From Pogostemon cablin (lineage: Eukaryota > Streptophyta > Magnoliopsida > Lamiales > Lamiaceae): DNA of 64,000 bases. Made by a program: the position numbers and the translations under genes. The stretch is from NCBI GenBank assembly GCA_023678885.1, contig CM042955.1, forward strand, positions 32,830,088 to 32,894,087, read 5' to 3'. Below the pieces are notes generated by a model. That model did not search any database and was not told the DNA's origin. It saw only the letters and a program-made list of their open reading frames with translations. Below are positions 11,201 to 21,549 of this stretch, piece after piece. Within the stretch, counting starts at the first letter, position 1, and the number at the start of each line of letters is the position of its first letter.

Positions 11201-12519
11201 TGATGGAGTCTCTTACTTATCCCACTACGGAGCTTGACGGACTCTCAAACGAGGTATGCATTGAATTTCTTGAAAACTTACTTGCTTTGGGTGATGACAG
11301 GTTTGAATTGGAAAGAGCTAAGGTGGAAGAAGTCAAGTGGACTAGGAAGTACTTGCCGTTGGATAACGAGAGCTCTCCAATGGAAGTGAGGAAAGAGGAG
11401 TTGAAACTTCTGCCGGAGCACTTGAAGTATACCTTTCTTGGCGACAATGAAAAATATCCGGTAATTGTATCTTCTTCTCTTGATGATGATCAACTTGAGG
11501 AGTTATTGAATGTTCTTAGGAAGTATAAATCTGTGATTGGTTGGTCTCTTGAGGATTTGAAAGGAATTAGTCCTTCTATTGTATGCATAAGATAAGATTG
11601 TTGGATGAGGCGAAGGCAAGTGTTCAGAATCAGCGGAGGGTTAATCCCGCAATTCAAGAGGTAATTAGGAAGCAAATCCTTACGTGGTTGGATGCCGGAA
11701 TCATATATCCTATTAGTGATAGTCCCCATGTGAGTCCATTGCATGTAGTTGCTAAAAAGGGGGGTATGACTGTAGTAAAAGCTGAGGATGAAGAAGCGAT
11801 AGCCACAAGGATTCCTACGAGATGACATACATGTGTTGATTATAGGAAGTTGAATGAGAACACGCGTAAGGATCATTTTCCTCTTCCTTTCATGGATCAA
11901 ATGTTAGATCGTCTTGCAGGGTATGAGTTTTATTGTTTCTTGGATGGGTACTCGGGGTACAACCAAATTATGATTGCCCCCGAGGATCAAGAAAAACCAC
12001 TTTTACTTGCCCCTACGGGACCTTTGCTTTTCGGAAAATGCCATTTGGGTTATGTAATGCGCCTGCTACTTTTCAGAGATGCATGATGGCAATATTCGAT
12101 GGGTTGATAGAGAAGATCATGGAGGTATTCATGGATGATTTTTCTGTTTTTGGTTCCTCCTTTGATATTTGTTTGTCTAACCTAGCTACTGTTTTGAAGA
12201 GATGCCAAGTGACTAATCTTGTCTTGAATTGGGAGAAGTGCCACTTCATGGTGAAGGATGAGATTGTTCTTGGGCATCATGTTTCTGCCAAAGGGTTGCA
12301 GGTAGATCGTACTAAAGTGGTGGCGATTGAGAAGCTTCCACCACCGACCAATGAAAGAGGAGTGCGGTCTTTCCTTGGACACGCCGGTTTTTACAGGCGA
12401 TTCATAAAAGACTTCTCAAAATACTCTAAGCCCTTATCTCACTTACTTGAAAAAGATGTTCCTTTTGTGTTTGATGATGAATGTCTAACAGCTTTTCAAG
12501 TTTTAAAAGAGGCGCTTAT
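8261..12519 (+). pseudogene. Outer element gag-pol, 5' part (gag, protease, RT), broken
   Basis: The start MLTRSKKGELEPYN matches the inner copy. Next come the gag core (about 8545-9000, FEDPQQHLNKFLGYA), a GSTxxxGRT repeat section, the aspartic protease word DLGASINLMP (near 10766-10795) and the reverse transcriptase with FMDD (near 12130). Alignment by eye with the inner copy shows single-base frameshifts near 8467 (G lost), 9685 (G gained), 10436 (G lost), 11578 (G lost) and 11995 (G lost). Stops lie at 10271-10273 and at about 11822-11824 (Trp codon to TGA). The frame is then cut at KEALIT by the inner element and resumes at 26490. It cannot make a full polyprotein. Confidence 0.93.
9855..10267. 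repeat. GGTTCGACC cluster inside outer gag
   Basis: The cluster encodes a repetitive gag segment. The word is read as (A)GG-TTC-GAC-C (RFD), GGT-TCG-ACC (GST), GGT-CGA-ACC (GRT) and G-GTC-GAA-CC (VEP). A near-perfect hairpin GGTTCGACCTGT/CCC/ACAGGTCGAACC sits near 10136-10162. Some copies are mutated (GGTTCGATC at 9855). Confidence 0.93.
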
Positions 12520-12524
12520 CACTG
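12520..12524. repeat. Left target duplication of inner element (CACTG)
   Basis: CACTG at 12520-12524 is repeated at 26485-26489. Removing the inner element and one copy restores the outer reading KEALITAPILITPDWTQ. Confidence 0.95.
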
Positions 12525-14194
12525 TGATAGGGGTTTTCTCAACACACAAATTAATCCTCAAGTATAAGGATATCAATTGTAGTCGCGAAGATGACCAAGT
12601 TACAATATCGAACCCACGGGACGGATAAATATCAATTTTGTTATCTTCTAGTATATTTTAGACTATGTTGGTAATTGTAAAGGTTTAATGGATAATAACT
12701 TCTAATCGAAAGAAATAGCAAAAGAAATAGCAAGAGTAGAGAAAAGTGAGTTGTGATCAATAAGAATGATAGGTAGTTCGTCGGGTCATCCAGTTTCACT
12801 AGCAATTCGTATTTTCATGTGATGGTGTCCGACTCTGCCCTGTGGTTTGTAGACGCATCACTAGACCATGCAAGTTTACTCTATAGACACAAGTAAATAT
12901 GCGCTTGACACGTGTGAATAACATCGGAGCAAGAAATATGCTTCACCCCCCTTTCTAGGTACTATCATAATCAATTATCTTCTACGTCTAGAATCTAACC
13001 CGATTTGATCTCCCTTTTTAGGTACTATAAAGTTATACTCTTCATCCTATTCATCAACCCGAATTCAATTCAATTCATGAATATTTATATAAGACAGTTC
13101 TAATAATACTTCGGAATCCCTTCACTTAGAATTATAACAATAAACCCTGCTCAGTAGTGAACGCACTCAATCATTAACCATGTTATGTATTCAGACTCTA
13201 CACAACGATCATTGATGCACAAAACGACTATGAGTATGGATTAAATATGCAATCTTATATAAAACAAACCACATGTAGTGTTGTACGGAGTTTTACACAC
13301 GAAACACGAATTACATCATGAAACTTTCATAACCATAGAACTACCAAGGTGGTTCTAGCCCATGATTGATCTAGGAACAATCATGGTTAGATTGATCATT
13401 CTTACTTGAACCTTCAGCGAACCTCTGTCACAGCCCTCCGGATGGATCACCACCTCTACTCTTGTCTCTCCTACGATTGACGATCAAAAGCTCTCTTTAT
13501 TCTCTGTATGAGCCTCCTTTTATACTTGTAATCACGTCTCTAGGGCTTGAAATGGGCTTTCTAAGTGATCTCACGCGTTTCGGCCTCGAAAATCCGCATA
13601 AGGTAAGTTCTCGCACACAGGTTCGACCACGTCAAGCAGGTCGAACCCCTAGCCACAGGTCGAACCCCAGGTCGAACCCCGCTACTGGAAGAATTCTGCA
13701 CAAGTTCGACCTTCTGGGCAGGTCGAACCACTTAGGCCTTGGTCGAACCCCAGGTCGAACCTCAGCACTGGACAACTCTCGCTCCCGATTCGACCAACTG
13801 GCAAGTCGAACCCAAACGTCATGGTCGAATCCTCCTTCTTACAAATTGGTTCGACCATGGTTCGACCTGATGGCCAGGTCGAACCAGCCGAGTCGTGGTC
13901 GAATCAATCTCTGTACGTCCAGCAACGTTGGTTCGACCTGCTGGAGAGGTCGAACCCTCCTCCTGCCAGGTCGAACCCACCTACTTCTTGGGCGGTTCGC
14001 GTGGCTTCGACTCCATCTCTTTGATTCTTGGCTCTTTCACTCTGTTTTTGCTCAGAAAACACTCAAATAGCTCCACTAACACCTGATTCATGCTAATTCA
14101 CAATATATATAGGTTTTCCACCTATTTCCACATCAAAACTCTCCAAAACTAGCACAAAACATAGCGCCAAACTTGTGAATTTACACACTCATCA
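12525..14194 (-). mobile_element. 3' LTR of inner element
   Basis: 1,670 bp, the same length as the other inner LTR at 24815-26484, with TG...CA ends. Holds the GGTTCGACC cluster and an inverted TATA-like box (TATAAAAGG, near 13510-13520). Confidence 0.94.
13620..13977. repeat. GGTTCGACC cluster in inner 3' LTR
   Basis: Same arrangement as in the outer LTRs, seen here from the other strand. Several copies differ from the partner LTR (for example GTCGAACC here against GTTGAACC at 26094), so the cluster carries a large share of the LTR differences. Confidence 0.95.
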
Positions 14195-14207
14195 AACCCC
14201 CAAACTT
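14195..14207 (-). other. Polypurine tract of inner element
   Basis: Reads AAGTTTGGGGGTT on the minus strand, directly next to the 3' LTR, identical to the outer tract at 32804-32816. Confidence 0.88.
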
Positions 14208-15523
14208 ACATGTTGCTCGTCCCGAGGCAACCAATTTAAACCACAGGAGTCGTGTATAATTCAACAAGATCAAGTACAACACATATTACACATGCCACTT
14301 CATTGAATCAAACAAGAATCACTTGCATCAAATATTTCACTCATGTAAAATCAATCCAATCACTTACCATTCGGAGTACTAAGTAATCTCACTGACAAGA
14401 TAAGTCTTTACTCTCTTTCGCTCATGCGGGAGGCACTATAGGCTAGTATAAACACTCATATCAATTCATATTCACGCGTAACCATAAGCTTGGCAAAGGT
14501 CTCAGAAATCAACTCACATTAGATTAATACTAGGATCACAAAGGACCTGTTTCTAGGTTGTAATGTTGGCTCTTTGGAAAGGGTAGGAAAATTTGGTCAT
14601 AGTAACTTAATACACTAGTAGAGAGTTACCTTGGAGGTTCTTGATTTCTTATTCGGCTTCATATTCTTCTCCAATTCTTCTCTTGCACTTGCAATTATCA
14701 ATTTTCCTTCTCTTCATTGCATCAACATCATTCTTCTTTTAACTGCTCGGGTACCAGTTATAGGCACTACCCTTCTCGAACATCGTTCGGCTGTTTCTTA
14801 AAAACTTCAAGCTCCATGTATTAGCAATTCGGGGTACCAATTTCAGGCACTATCCCTAACAAGATTTAACCATGCACTTTTCTTACTGAACCTCATTCCA
14901 TCTTCCCTTTGTTTCTTCCACACTTATTCACCTTATTCTCTCTACCAATGAATAGGGTATTTTCAAAGCTCAAATAAGGTAATTAAGGCTCTTATATTTG
15001 GCTTGCCAAAGAAAAAGCTTTTAAAAGGCTCAAACAGGGCTACCAAAGATTTATAAAATCATTAGGAAAGGTAAAATTTGGCTAAGTGACTCAATTAATC
15101 AAAAATGGCCTAAGATCATATCCTAATATTTCATCAATTGTAAGTTTCACACAAGACTCCAAGTCAAGTTCTAGAATACGTTCATACGAATGATTCTCTC
15201 AAGAATAAACTATCATGATTAATCATGATAAAGGCTCAAATCCTCACATAGGTAATCAATTCCTAATACTCCTCATAGCACATAATCAAAATCAATTCCT
15301 CATGAATTCCATATACTTAACAAATTATTCATGCTCTTTCCAAATGAAAATAAACACGTAAACATATGAATGCACAGAATCAATAACCCATATACAGAGC
15401 AACGATACAAGATCAACTATATCAAGTACATGCCACTCACACATGAATCACACCCCAATCTGTAAAAATAAAAAGAAGAATGGGAGATAAGATGAATCGG
15501 AGAAGCCAAAAGAAAACCTGAAA
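14208..15523 (-). other. Untranslated tail between third ORF and PPT, inner element
   Basis: No open frame of note. The stretch matches the outer element's tail (31495-32803) along its length. It holds two loose copies of a word like GGTACCGGTTTTAGGCACTACCC (near 14750-14770 and 14832-14855). Such long 3' untranslated regions are usual in large Athila/Tat elements. Confidence 0.7.
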
Positions 15524-17562
15524 CTACTCCCTAGGAGCATCATCATCCTCATCATCATCGTCATCCTCATCCATTCTATTTTCCACAGCTCGGCACAGAC
15601 TGGTAATGTGCTTATCTATCATATCCACTCGACTACTCACTCTACCAACACGCTCATCCAAGGCAGAGTACCTTTCGTTCAGCGTGGCGTAGTTGGTGTT
15701 AGCGAGTGCGAGTTGCCTGTTCGTCTCTTGTTGTGCAGCTACCACCGCGATCAGCTGCTCATGAATCAAGCAAAGCTGCTCCCGAGTACCTGGAACTGCT
15801 CGCCGCTGCTGCGGTCCCGGAGCATGCTGAGGCGCATCATGCTGCTCTCCTTCCGGAATCTCCATCTCCGGCTGCTCATCTACCTGATTCTCCTCTTCAG
15901 ACTGCTGTGGCTGAGGTGGACGGAACTCTCCTCGATCAATAATCTGCTGTAACTCAGTCATCCTTCCCTCAGCACACATCTGTGCTACCGCTCTCCAATC
16001 ACCACCCGACTTCGCTGCCACGAATAAAGCGGTGTGTCCAAGAGAATTCATTAGCTTATTCCTTGCTTCCCGAATAGTTGTCAAGTTGCTCACGTCGAAG
16101 GGGAACATAAATTCGAAAGGCTTGAGACCTCTCGTGAAAAACCAATCTCCATTTCTAAAATGGGCAAACCCTCCATTCGCGCACGTGCTCATAATCAAAT
16201 CGGGTTCTCCTTCTACTGGTGTAATGCCGGTGAGGTCCAAGTTGTAATGCTCAGCTAAAATCGTTAATAACCCTCTAATATTCACTTTTTGAAAACCAAT
16301 GGTCTTGAATCGATTCAGCTGCGCAATAAAATAAGCTCCAACGTTGAACTTCACTCCATTCAGCATACACCACAGGGCATATAGCTCTCCTCTAGACACA
16401 ACACTCCCCTCCGAGCGGGCGAACAACGTGTTGCTCAGGATGCGGTCCATGTACCTCAAGACAGGGTTCTTTATTGCGGAAGCACGAGCCTGTCTGGTCT
16501 TGTAATCACGAATCTCCCCAGTGATCTCCCTCCAAAACCGCTTTACACTGAATGCAGCATTTTCTAAACGAGGGATCTCCAAAGGCGTCTCAAACAGCTC
16601 GTTGAAATCCTCAGACGTCCATCTCCTACTCACTCCACCAAGCTGAAACGTACACCGATAGGGATATCCAAGCGGGTCCTTCTCCATCTCAAACGAGCAA
16701 ACTACTTCCGCTGTAACATGGAAGTACGTTGGCCTCTTCAACTCCATGAATCTTCGGATCCCTACTTGATCAAACATCCAAAATATATCATCCCCTATTC
16801 TCATTATCCTCATCGCTTCATCATCTTGGTATCGAGTGCGAGCTATCTTGTCTGAAACTTCTTCCCACTTCTCTTTAATCTCATCCCAACCTTGCATCCT
16901 AATCTTGAAGTTATCAGGTAAACGATCTTGTAGCCTCAGTTTTCTTGTCACTTTGTCCAAGTTTGAAGGCCTGTCATGCCTCTTCTTTGATCTCTCCTCC
17001 TCTGCCTTTCCTTTTCCTTTACTTGATACTTGTCCCTTTCCTGAAAACAAATACTTCAATCCAACCAACAAGACAAGAAAGCAAGTATTGTACTAGCACA
17101 TCACATACTCTACTCAAGACTTCAAGCATCAATGCATATTCATACAATATATCGTCTCAACACCACTTTCTTATTCAACATTCTCAAAACATCTTCAATT
17201 ACACCTTCTTTAATCATCAAAACATAACCAACAAGCATGCATTAAACAATTCAAGCAATTCAATCAAAAATTCAACATGTTTCCCTCAATGAACTACTTC
17301 AATTTCAAACCAAATCAACATGCTCATTCTATGGTATGTTCTATACCCTCGATTAATCCACATAAAAATCCAAGTTCTATCAATAATCAATCAACCACAA
17401 ACCAAGAAACAAGAATTCATATGAAACCAATCAAAATATCAACATTCACCATGAAATTCGACCATACTCAACATCAATTCTCTAATTCACATCAAATTTC
17501 TTACCTAAACCTTCAATCCTAGAGTAATTGAGTTGGAAAAACGTACCTTGTGACTTTCCCAT
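15524..17562 (-). CDS. Third ORF of inner element, spliced (ATHILA ORF-like, env position)
   Basis: Two exons are proposed: 17562-17547 (ATGGGAAAGTCACAAG) and 17040-15524, joined across a 506-bp intron with GTACGT donor and TTTTCAG acceptor, giving 510 residues starting MGKSQGKGQ. The ATG is in a strong context (CCATGGG). The protein has a basic, Gly/Lys-rich start. A conserved body at about residues 110-330 (KNPVLRYMDRILSNTLFARS, RGELYALWCMLNGVKFNVG) resembles the ATHILA ORF-1 / putative plant transposon protein families. After it come a Pro/Gln/Glu linker, a heptad-like coiled coil (about 420-495) and an acidic Asp tail. No signal peptide or membrane segment is seen, so an envelope role is doubtful. 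Intact in this copy. The splice model is inferred from sequence and from its conservation in the outer copy. Confidence 0.8.
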
Positions 17563-18624
17563 GGTGAATAACTGATCGAAAACACAAAACAACCAAAAAA
17601 TGCAATTTCAGCCCTAACTCGCGACGAAATCCGCCCAAATCCGCGACCGAATCGATAATTCAAGGTGTAATGTTGTGTAATCGGTGTGAAATCAAGTGTA
17701 ATTGAAGAATTTGTGCAAGGGTGTAGAGGTTCGAAGAGGGTTCGAGGTTTGATGTTTCGAAAAAGTGATCGAACCCCTCTGAAAATTCGAACTTAAATCG
17801 CGTACCTGGCTTGGTTCGACCTCGGGTTCGACCACCTGAACTGGTCGAACCATGGATGGCGAGGTTGAACCTCTCTTCTGGACAAACGATCTTCTTGGTT
17901 CGACCAGGGGTTCAACTTGCTAAACAGGTTGAACCTTCCTTGAATTGGTCGAACCCCTCTTCTGGAAAACAGAGTGCTTCCGACTGACAGGTTCGACCAT
18001 AGGTTCGACCTCCTGATCAGTTTGAACCACTATGGCTTTGGTCGAACCTCCTCTCTGGACAACTTTCAAAGCCGGTTCGACTTCCTCTGCTTTTGTTCGA
18101 CCTCTGGCTCTGGTCGAACCACTCCTAGACTTGGTCGAACCTACCTCCTGATTTCCAAAACTGAGTGTTCTTCATTCACTACATACTTCAAGCTTCAACA
18201 CAACTTCATTAGGTACAATCTAGAGCACAACTTCAAAAATTGTTCCACATAATATCATTCATGAGTATCTCCGTAAAAGAAAACACAACCAAAAACCACT
18301 GAACATTAGGCAAGTTGTAAAAAAATCGTCACATGAAAATCGATTAAAATTTCAATATGGCCGCAAAAACCAACTCCCCTAACAAACAATACAAAGAAAA
18401 GATTATACTCTCAACGCTTCAATGAGGTAATAACATCACACCCCCCCAAACTTAGTAAAAACGTAAGTCGAAACTAAGTTTGAAAAGAGATGTAATTGCC
18501 GATTAGTAAGCATCCTAAATATAAAAATTTCTTACTCACACAAAAGAAATAAAGCAATAAAACGGAAGAGTAAGCTCTCAACAAGCGCTCATGTTTAATG
18601 TCGTAGAGTCACGACGGTACCAAA
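17563..18624 (-). other. Spacer between pol and third ORF, inner element
   Basis: About 1 kb without a credible gene. It holds the leader of the third ORF and the GGTTCGACC cluster (17813-18141), and corresponds to 28287-29428 in the outer element. It may contain a promoter or splice acceptor for a third-ORF transcript, but no clear signal is seen. Confidence 0.6.
17813..18141. repeat. GGTTCGACC cluster in inner pol-ORF3 spacer
   Basis: About a dozen exact or one-off copies in both orientations in a stretch with no reading frame. It matches the cluster at 28770-29180 in the outer element, though spacing and intervening text have drifted. Confidence 0.92.
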
Positions 18625-21549
18625 TCAGAACAAGGTATCATAAAAAATAACACACGCATCATCCGGCAATCTATAATGCTTCAATCGATGCCCATTTGCC
18701 ATGATAACATCTCCATCTTTGTCAATAAGCTCATAACCCCCCCCTCCTAAGGCTCGATGAATCATGAACGGTCCCGTCCACTTAGACTTCAACTTGCCTG
18801 CAAAAAGCTTCAAACGAGAGTTAAAAAGTAGTACCTCATCTCCTTGCTTGAACTCCTTGTATGAAATTTTGGAATCATGCCACCTCTTCATTCTTTCCTT
18901 ATAAATCTCTGAATTCTTGAAAGCACGACTCCTAAACTCATCCAATTGATTCATGTGAGTTAGCCTCAACTCCTTTACATCCTTAAGGGTCAAGTTCAAG
19001 CGACGCAAAGCCCAAAACGCTTTGTGTTGGATTTCTACGGGTAAGTGGCACGGCTTCCCATAGACAATTTGATACGGTGACATATCTAACACCATCTTGT
19101 AAGCGGTCCGGAACCCCCATAACACATCATCAAGCTTCATAGCCCAATCCTTTCTATTAGTTCCTACCACTTTCTCCAGAATCTGCTTCACTTGATGGTT
19201 GGAGACCTCTGCCTGCCCATTCGCTTGTGGATGATAGGGTGTAGTAACCCTATGCTTAACACCATAATCCTTAAGCACCTTCTCCAGAAATTTATTGACG
19301 AAGTGGGAACCTCCATCACTAACTAATGCTCTCGGAACTCCATAACGGGCAAAAATATGTTTCTTTAGGAAAGATAAAACAACTTTCGAATCATTAACAC
19401 GAGTAGGAATTGCTTCCACCCACTTCGAAACATAATCCACCGCAAGAAGAATGTAGAGAAACCCATTCGACGGGGGAAAAGGCCCCATAAAATCGATCCC
19501 CCATACATCAAATATCTCCACGACTATGCTAGGCTGCAATGGCATCTCATCTCTCCTACCTATATTACCCATGCGCTGACATCTATCGCAAGACGCCACA
19601 TAGCTCTTACTATCTTTAAACAAAGTAGGCCAATAAAGAGCGGATTGAAGTACCTTAGCTACAGTCTTTTGCGCTCCGAAATGCCCCCCATTTGGTTGTG
19701 CATGACAGAACTCAAGCACACTTTCCATTTCCATCTCGGGTACACATCTTCGGACAATAGAATCTGTACAAATCTTATAAACAAAAGGACCATACCATAT
19801 AAATGTCTCAACTTCCCTACGAAATTTTGCAAGTTGATATCGGTTGAGATCCCTTGGAATTTCTCCAATGACAATGTAATTTACATAATCTGCGTACCAT
19901 GGATCCATACCTTGCGCTGCAACCACACATGCTCGCTCGGTACCTTCAACAGCCACAGCCATGATCTTCTCATCAGGGAACATCTCTTCAATATACTCGA
20001 AAGAATTATCACAATGCTCTCTAGTCTCCAACCTTGACAAGTGATCTGCCAACACATTTTCTGTTCCTTTCTTATCCCGAATCTCCAAGTCAAACTCCTG
20101 CAGTAGTAGAATCCATCTTATGATCCTAGGCTTCGTCTCCTTCTTCTCCATCAAATAACGAATCGCTGAGTGATCCGTATACACAATCGTCTTCATGCCA
20201 ACCAAATACTGACGAAACTTATCGAATGCATACACAACAGCCAAAAACTCCTTTTCAGTCACCGTATAATTCTTCTGTGCTGCATTGAAAGTCTTACTCG
20301 CGAAGTAAATGGCGCAGAACTTCTTCTCCCTTAGCTGCCCAAGCACCACACCCAATGCTACATCACTTGCATCACACATAAGTACAAACGGTTGAGTCCA
20401 GTCCGGTGTGATCAAGATAGGGGCAGTAATAAGCGCCTCCTTCAAAACTTGAAAAGCTGTTAGACACTCATCATTAAACACAAAAGGAATATCCTTTTCA
20501 AGTAAATGAGATAAGGGCTTAGAGTATTTTGAGAAGTCTTTAATGAATCTCCTGTAAAAACCGGCATGTCCAAGGAAGGACCGCACTCCTCTTTCATTGG
20601 TCGGTGGTGGAAGCTTCTCAATTGCCACCACTTTAGCACGGTCTACCTGTAATCCCTTGGCAGAAACATGATGCCCAAGAACAATCCCATCCTTCACCAT
20701 GAAATGGCACTTCTCCCAATTCAAGACAAGATTAGTTTCTTGACACCTCTTCAAAACAACAGCAAGGTTAGACAAACACATATCAAAAGAAGAACCAAAG
20801 ACTGAAAAATCGTCCATGAATACTTCCATGATCTTCTCTATCAAACCATCAAAAATCGCCATCATGCATCTCTGAAAAGTAGCAGGCACATTACACAATC
20901 CAAACGGCATCTTCCTAAAAGCAAAGGTCCCATAGGGGCAAGTAAAAGTGGTCTTTTCTTGATCCTCGGGAGCAATCATGATTTGATTATACCCCGAGTA
21001 TCCATCCAAGAAACAATAAAACTCATACCCTGCAAGACGATCCAACATTTGGTCCATAAACGGAAGAGGGAAATGGTCCTTACACGTGTTTTCATTTAAT
21101 TTCCTGTAATCCACACATGTACGCCATCCCGTAGGAATTCTCGTGGCTATAGCTTCTCCATCCTCAGCTTTCACTACAGTCATGCCCCCCTTCTTAGCAA
21201 CTACATGTAATGGACTCACATGGGGACTATCACTAATAGGATATATAATTCCAGCATCCAACCACGTAAGAATTTGCTTCCTTATCACCTCTTGAATTGC
21301 GGGATTCACCCTACGCTGATTCTGAACACTAGCCTTGGCTTCATCCAACAACCTAATCCGATGCATACAATACGAAGGACTAATACCTTTCAAATCATCA
21401 AGTGACCACCCTATTGCAGACTTGTACTTCCTCAAGACATCTAATAACTCCTCAAGTTGATCATCATTAAGGAAAGAAGATACAATTACCGGATATTGTG
21501 CATTATCACCAAGAAAAGCATACTTCAAGTGGTCCGGCAATGGTTTCAA
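18625..21549 (-). CDS. Inner element pol, RT-RNase H-integrase part
   Basis: 974 codons continuing the polyprotein after a frameshift; no true start codon here (the frame begins at TTG). Reverse transcriptase: VDYRKLNENT, FLDGYSGYNQI, FRKMPFGLCN and the active site FMDD (near residue 245). RNase H (about 390-510): MCDASD, TEKEF, YTDHSAI give the acidic residues. Integrase zinc site (about 622-660): CHAQPNGGHFG and CDRCQ. Integrase core: IDFMGPF, VSDGGSHF and NGQAEVSNHQ carry the D, D and E. The C-terminal part has a GDEVLLFNSRLK segment and ends HRLKHYRLPDD. All catalytic words are present, so this part could be active if joined to gag. Confidence 0.93.
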   Translation of the reverse strand: MKPLPDHLKYAFLGDNAQYPVIVSSFLNDDQLEELLDVLRKYKSAIGWSLDDLKGISPSYCMHRIRLLDEAKASVQNQRRVNPAIQEVIRKQILTWLDAGIIYPISDSPHVSPLHVVAKKGGMTVVKAEDGEAIATRIPTGWRTCVDYRKLNENTCKDHFPLPFMDQMLDRLAGYEFYCFLDGYSGYNQIMIAPEDQEKTTFTCPYGTFAFRKMPFGLCNVPATFQRCMMAIFDGLIEKIMEVFMDDFSVFGSSFDMCLSNLAVVLKRCQETNLVLNWEKCHFMVKDGIVLGHHVSAKGLQVDRAKVVAIEKLPPPTNERGVRSFLGHAGFYRRFIKDFSKYSKPLSHLLEKDIPFVFNDECLTAFQVLKEALITAPILITPDWTQPFVLMCDASDVALGVVLGQLREKKFCAIYFASKTFNAAQKNYTVTEKEFLAVVYAFDKFRQYLVGMKTIVYTDHSAIRYLMEKKETKPRIIRWILLLQEFDLEIRDKKGTENVLADHLSRLETREHCDNSFEYIEEMFPDEKIMAVAVEGTERACVVAAQGMDPWYADYVNYIVIGEIPRDLNRYQLAKFRREVETFIWYGPFVYKICTDSIVRRCVPEMEMESVLEFCHAQPNGGHFGAQKTVAKVLQSALYWPTLFKDSKSYVASCDRCQRMGNIGRRDEMPLQPSIVVEIFDVWGIDFMGPFPPSNGFLYILLAVDYVSKWVEAIPTRVNDSKVVLSFLKKHIFARYGVPRALVSDGGSHFVNKFLEKVLKDYGVKHRVTTPYHPQANGQAEVSNHQVKQILEKVVGTNRKDWAMKLDDVLWGFRTAYKMVLDMSPYQIVYGKPCHLPVEIQHKAFWALRRLNLTLKDVKELRLTHMNQLDEFRSRAFKNSEIYKERMKRWHDSKISYKEFKQGDEVLLFNSRLKLFAGKLKSKWTGPFMIHRALGGGGYELIDKDGDVIMANGHRLKHYRLPDDACVIFYDTLF

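Noticed and set aside
8611..11900. Long antisense open frames inside outer gag-pol (for example 9289-9711 and 11490-11900, minus)
   Set aside because: Mirror frames of a coding region, with no recognisable motif; similar mirrors occur in the inner copy.
18625..21549. Separate pol gene starting at TTG 21549
   Set aside because: No ATG, and the frame continues gag by a one-base slip; it is the second half of one gag-pol, not an independent gene.
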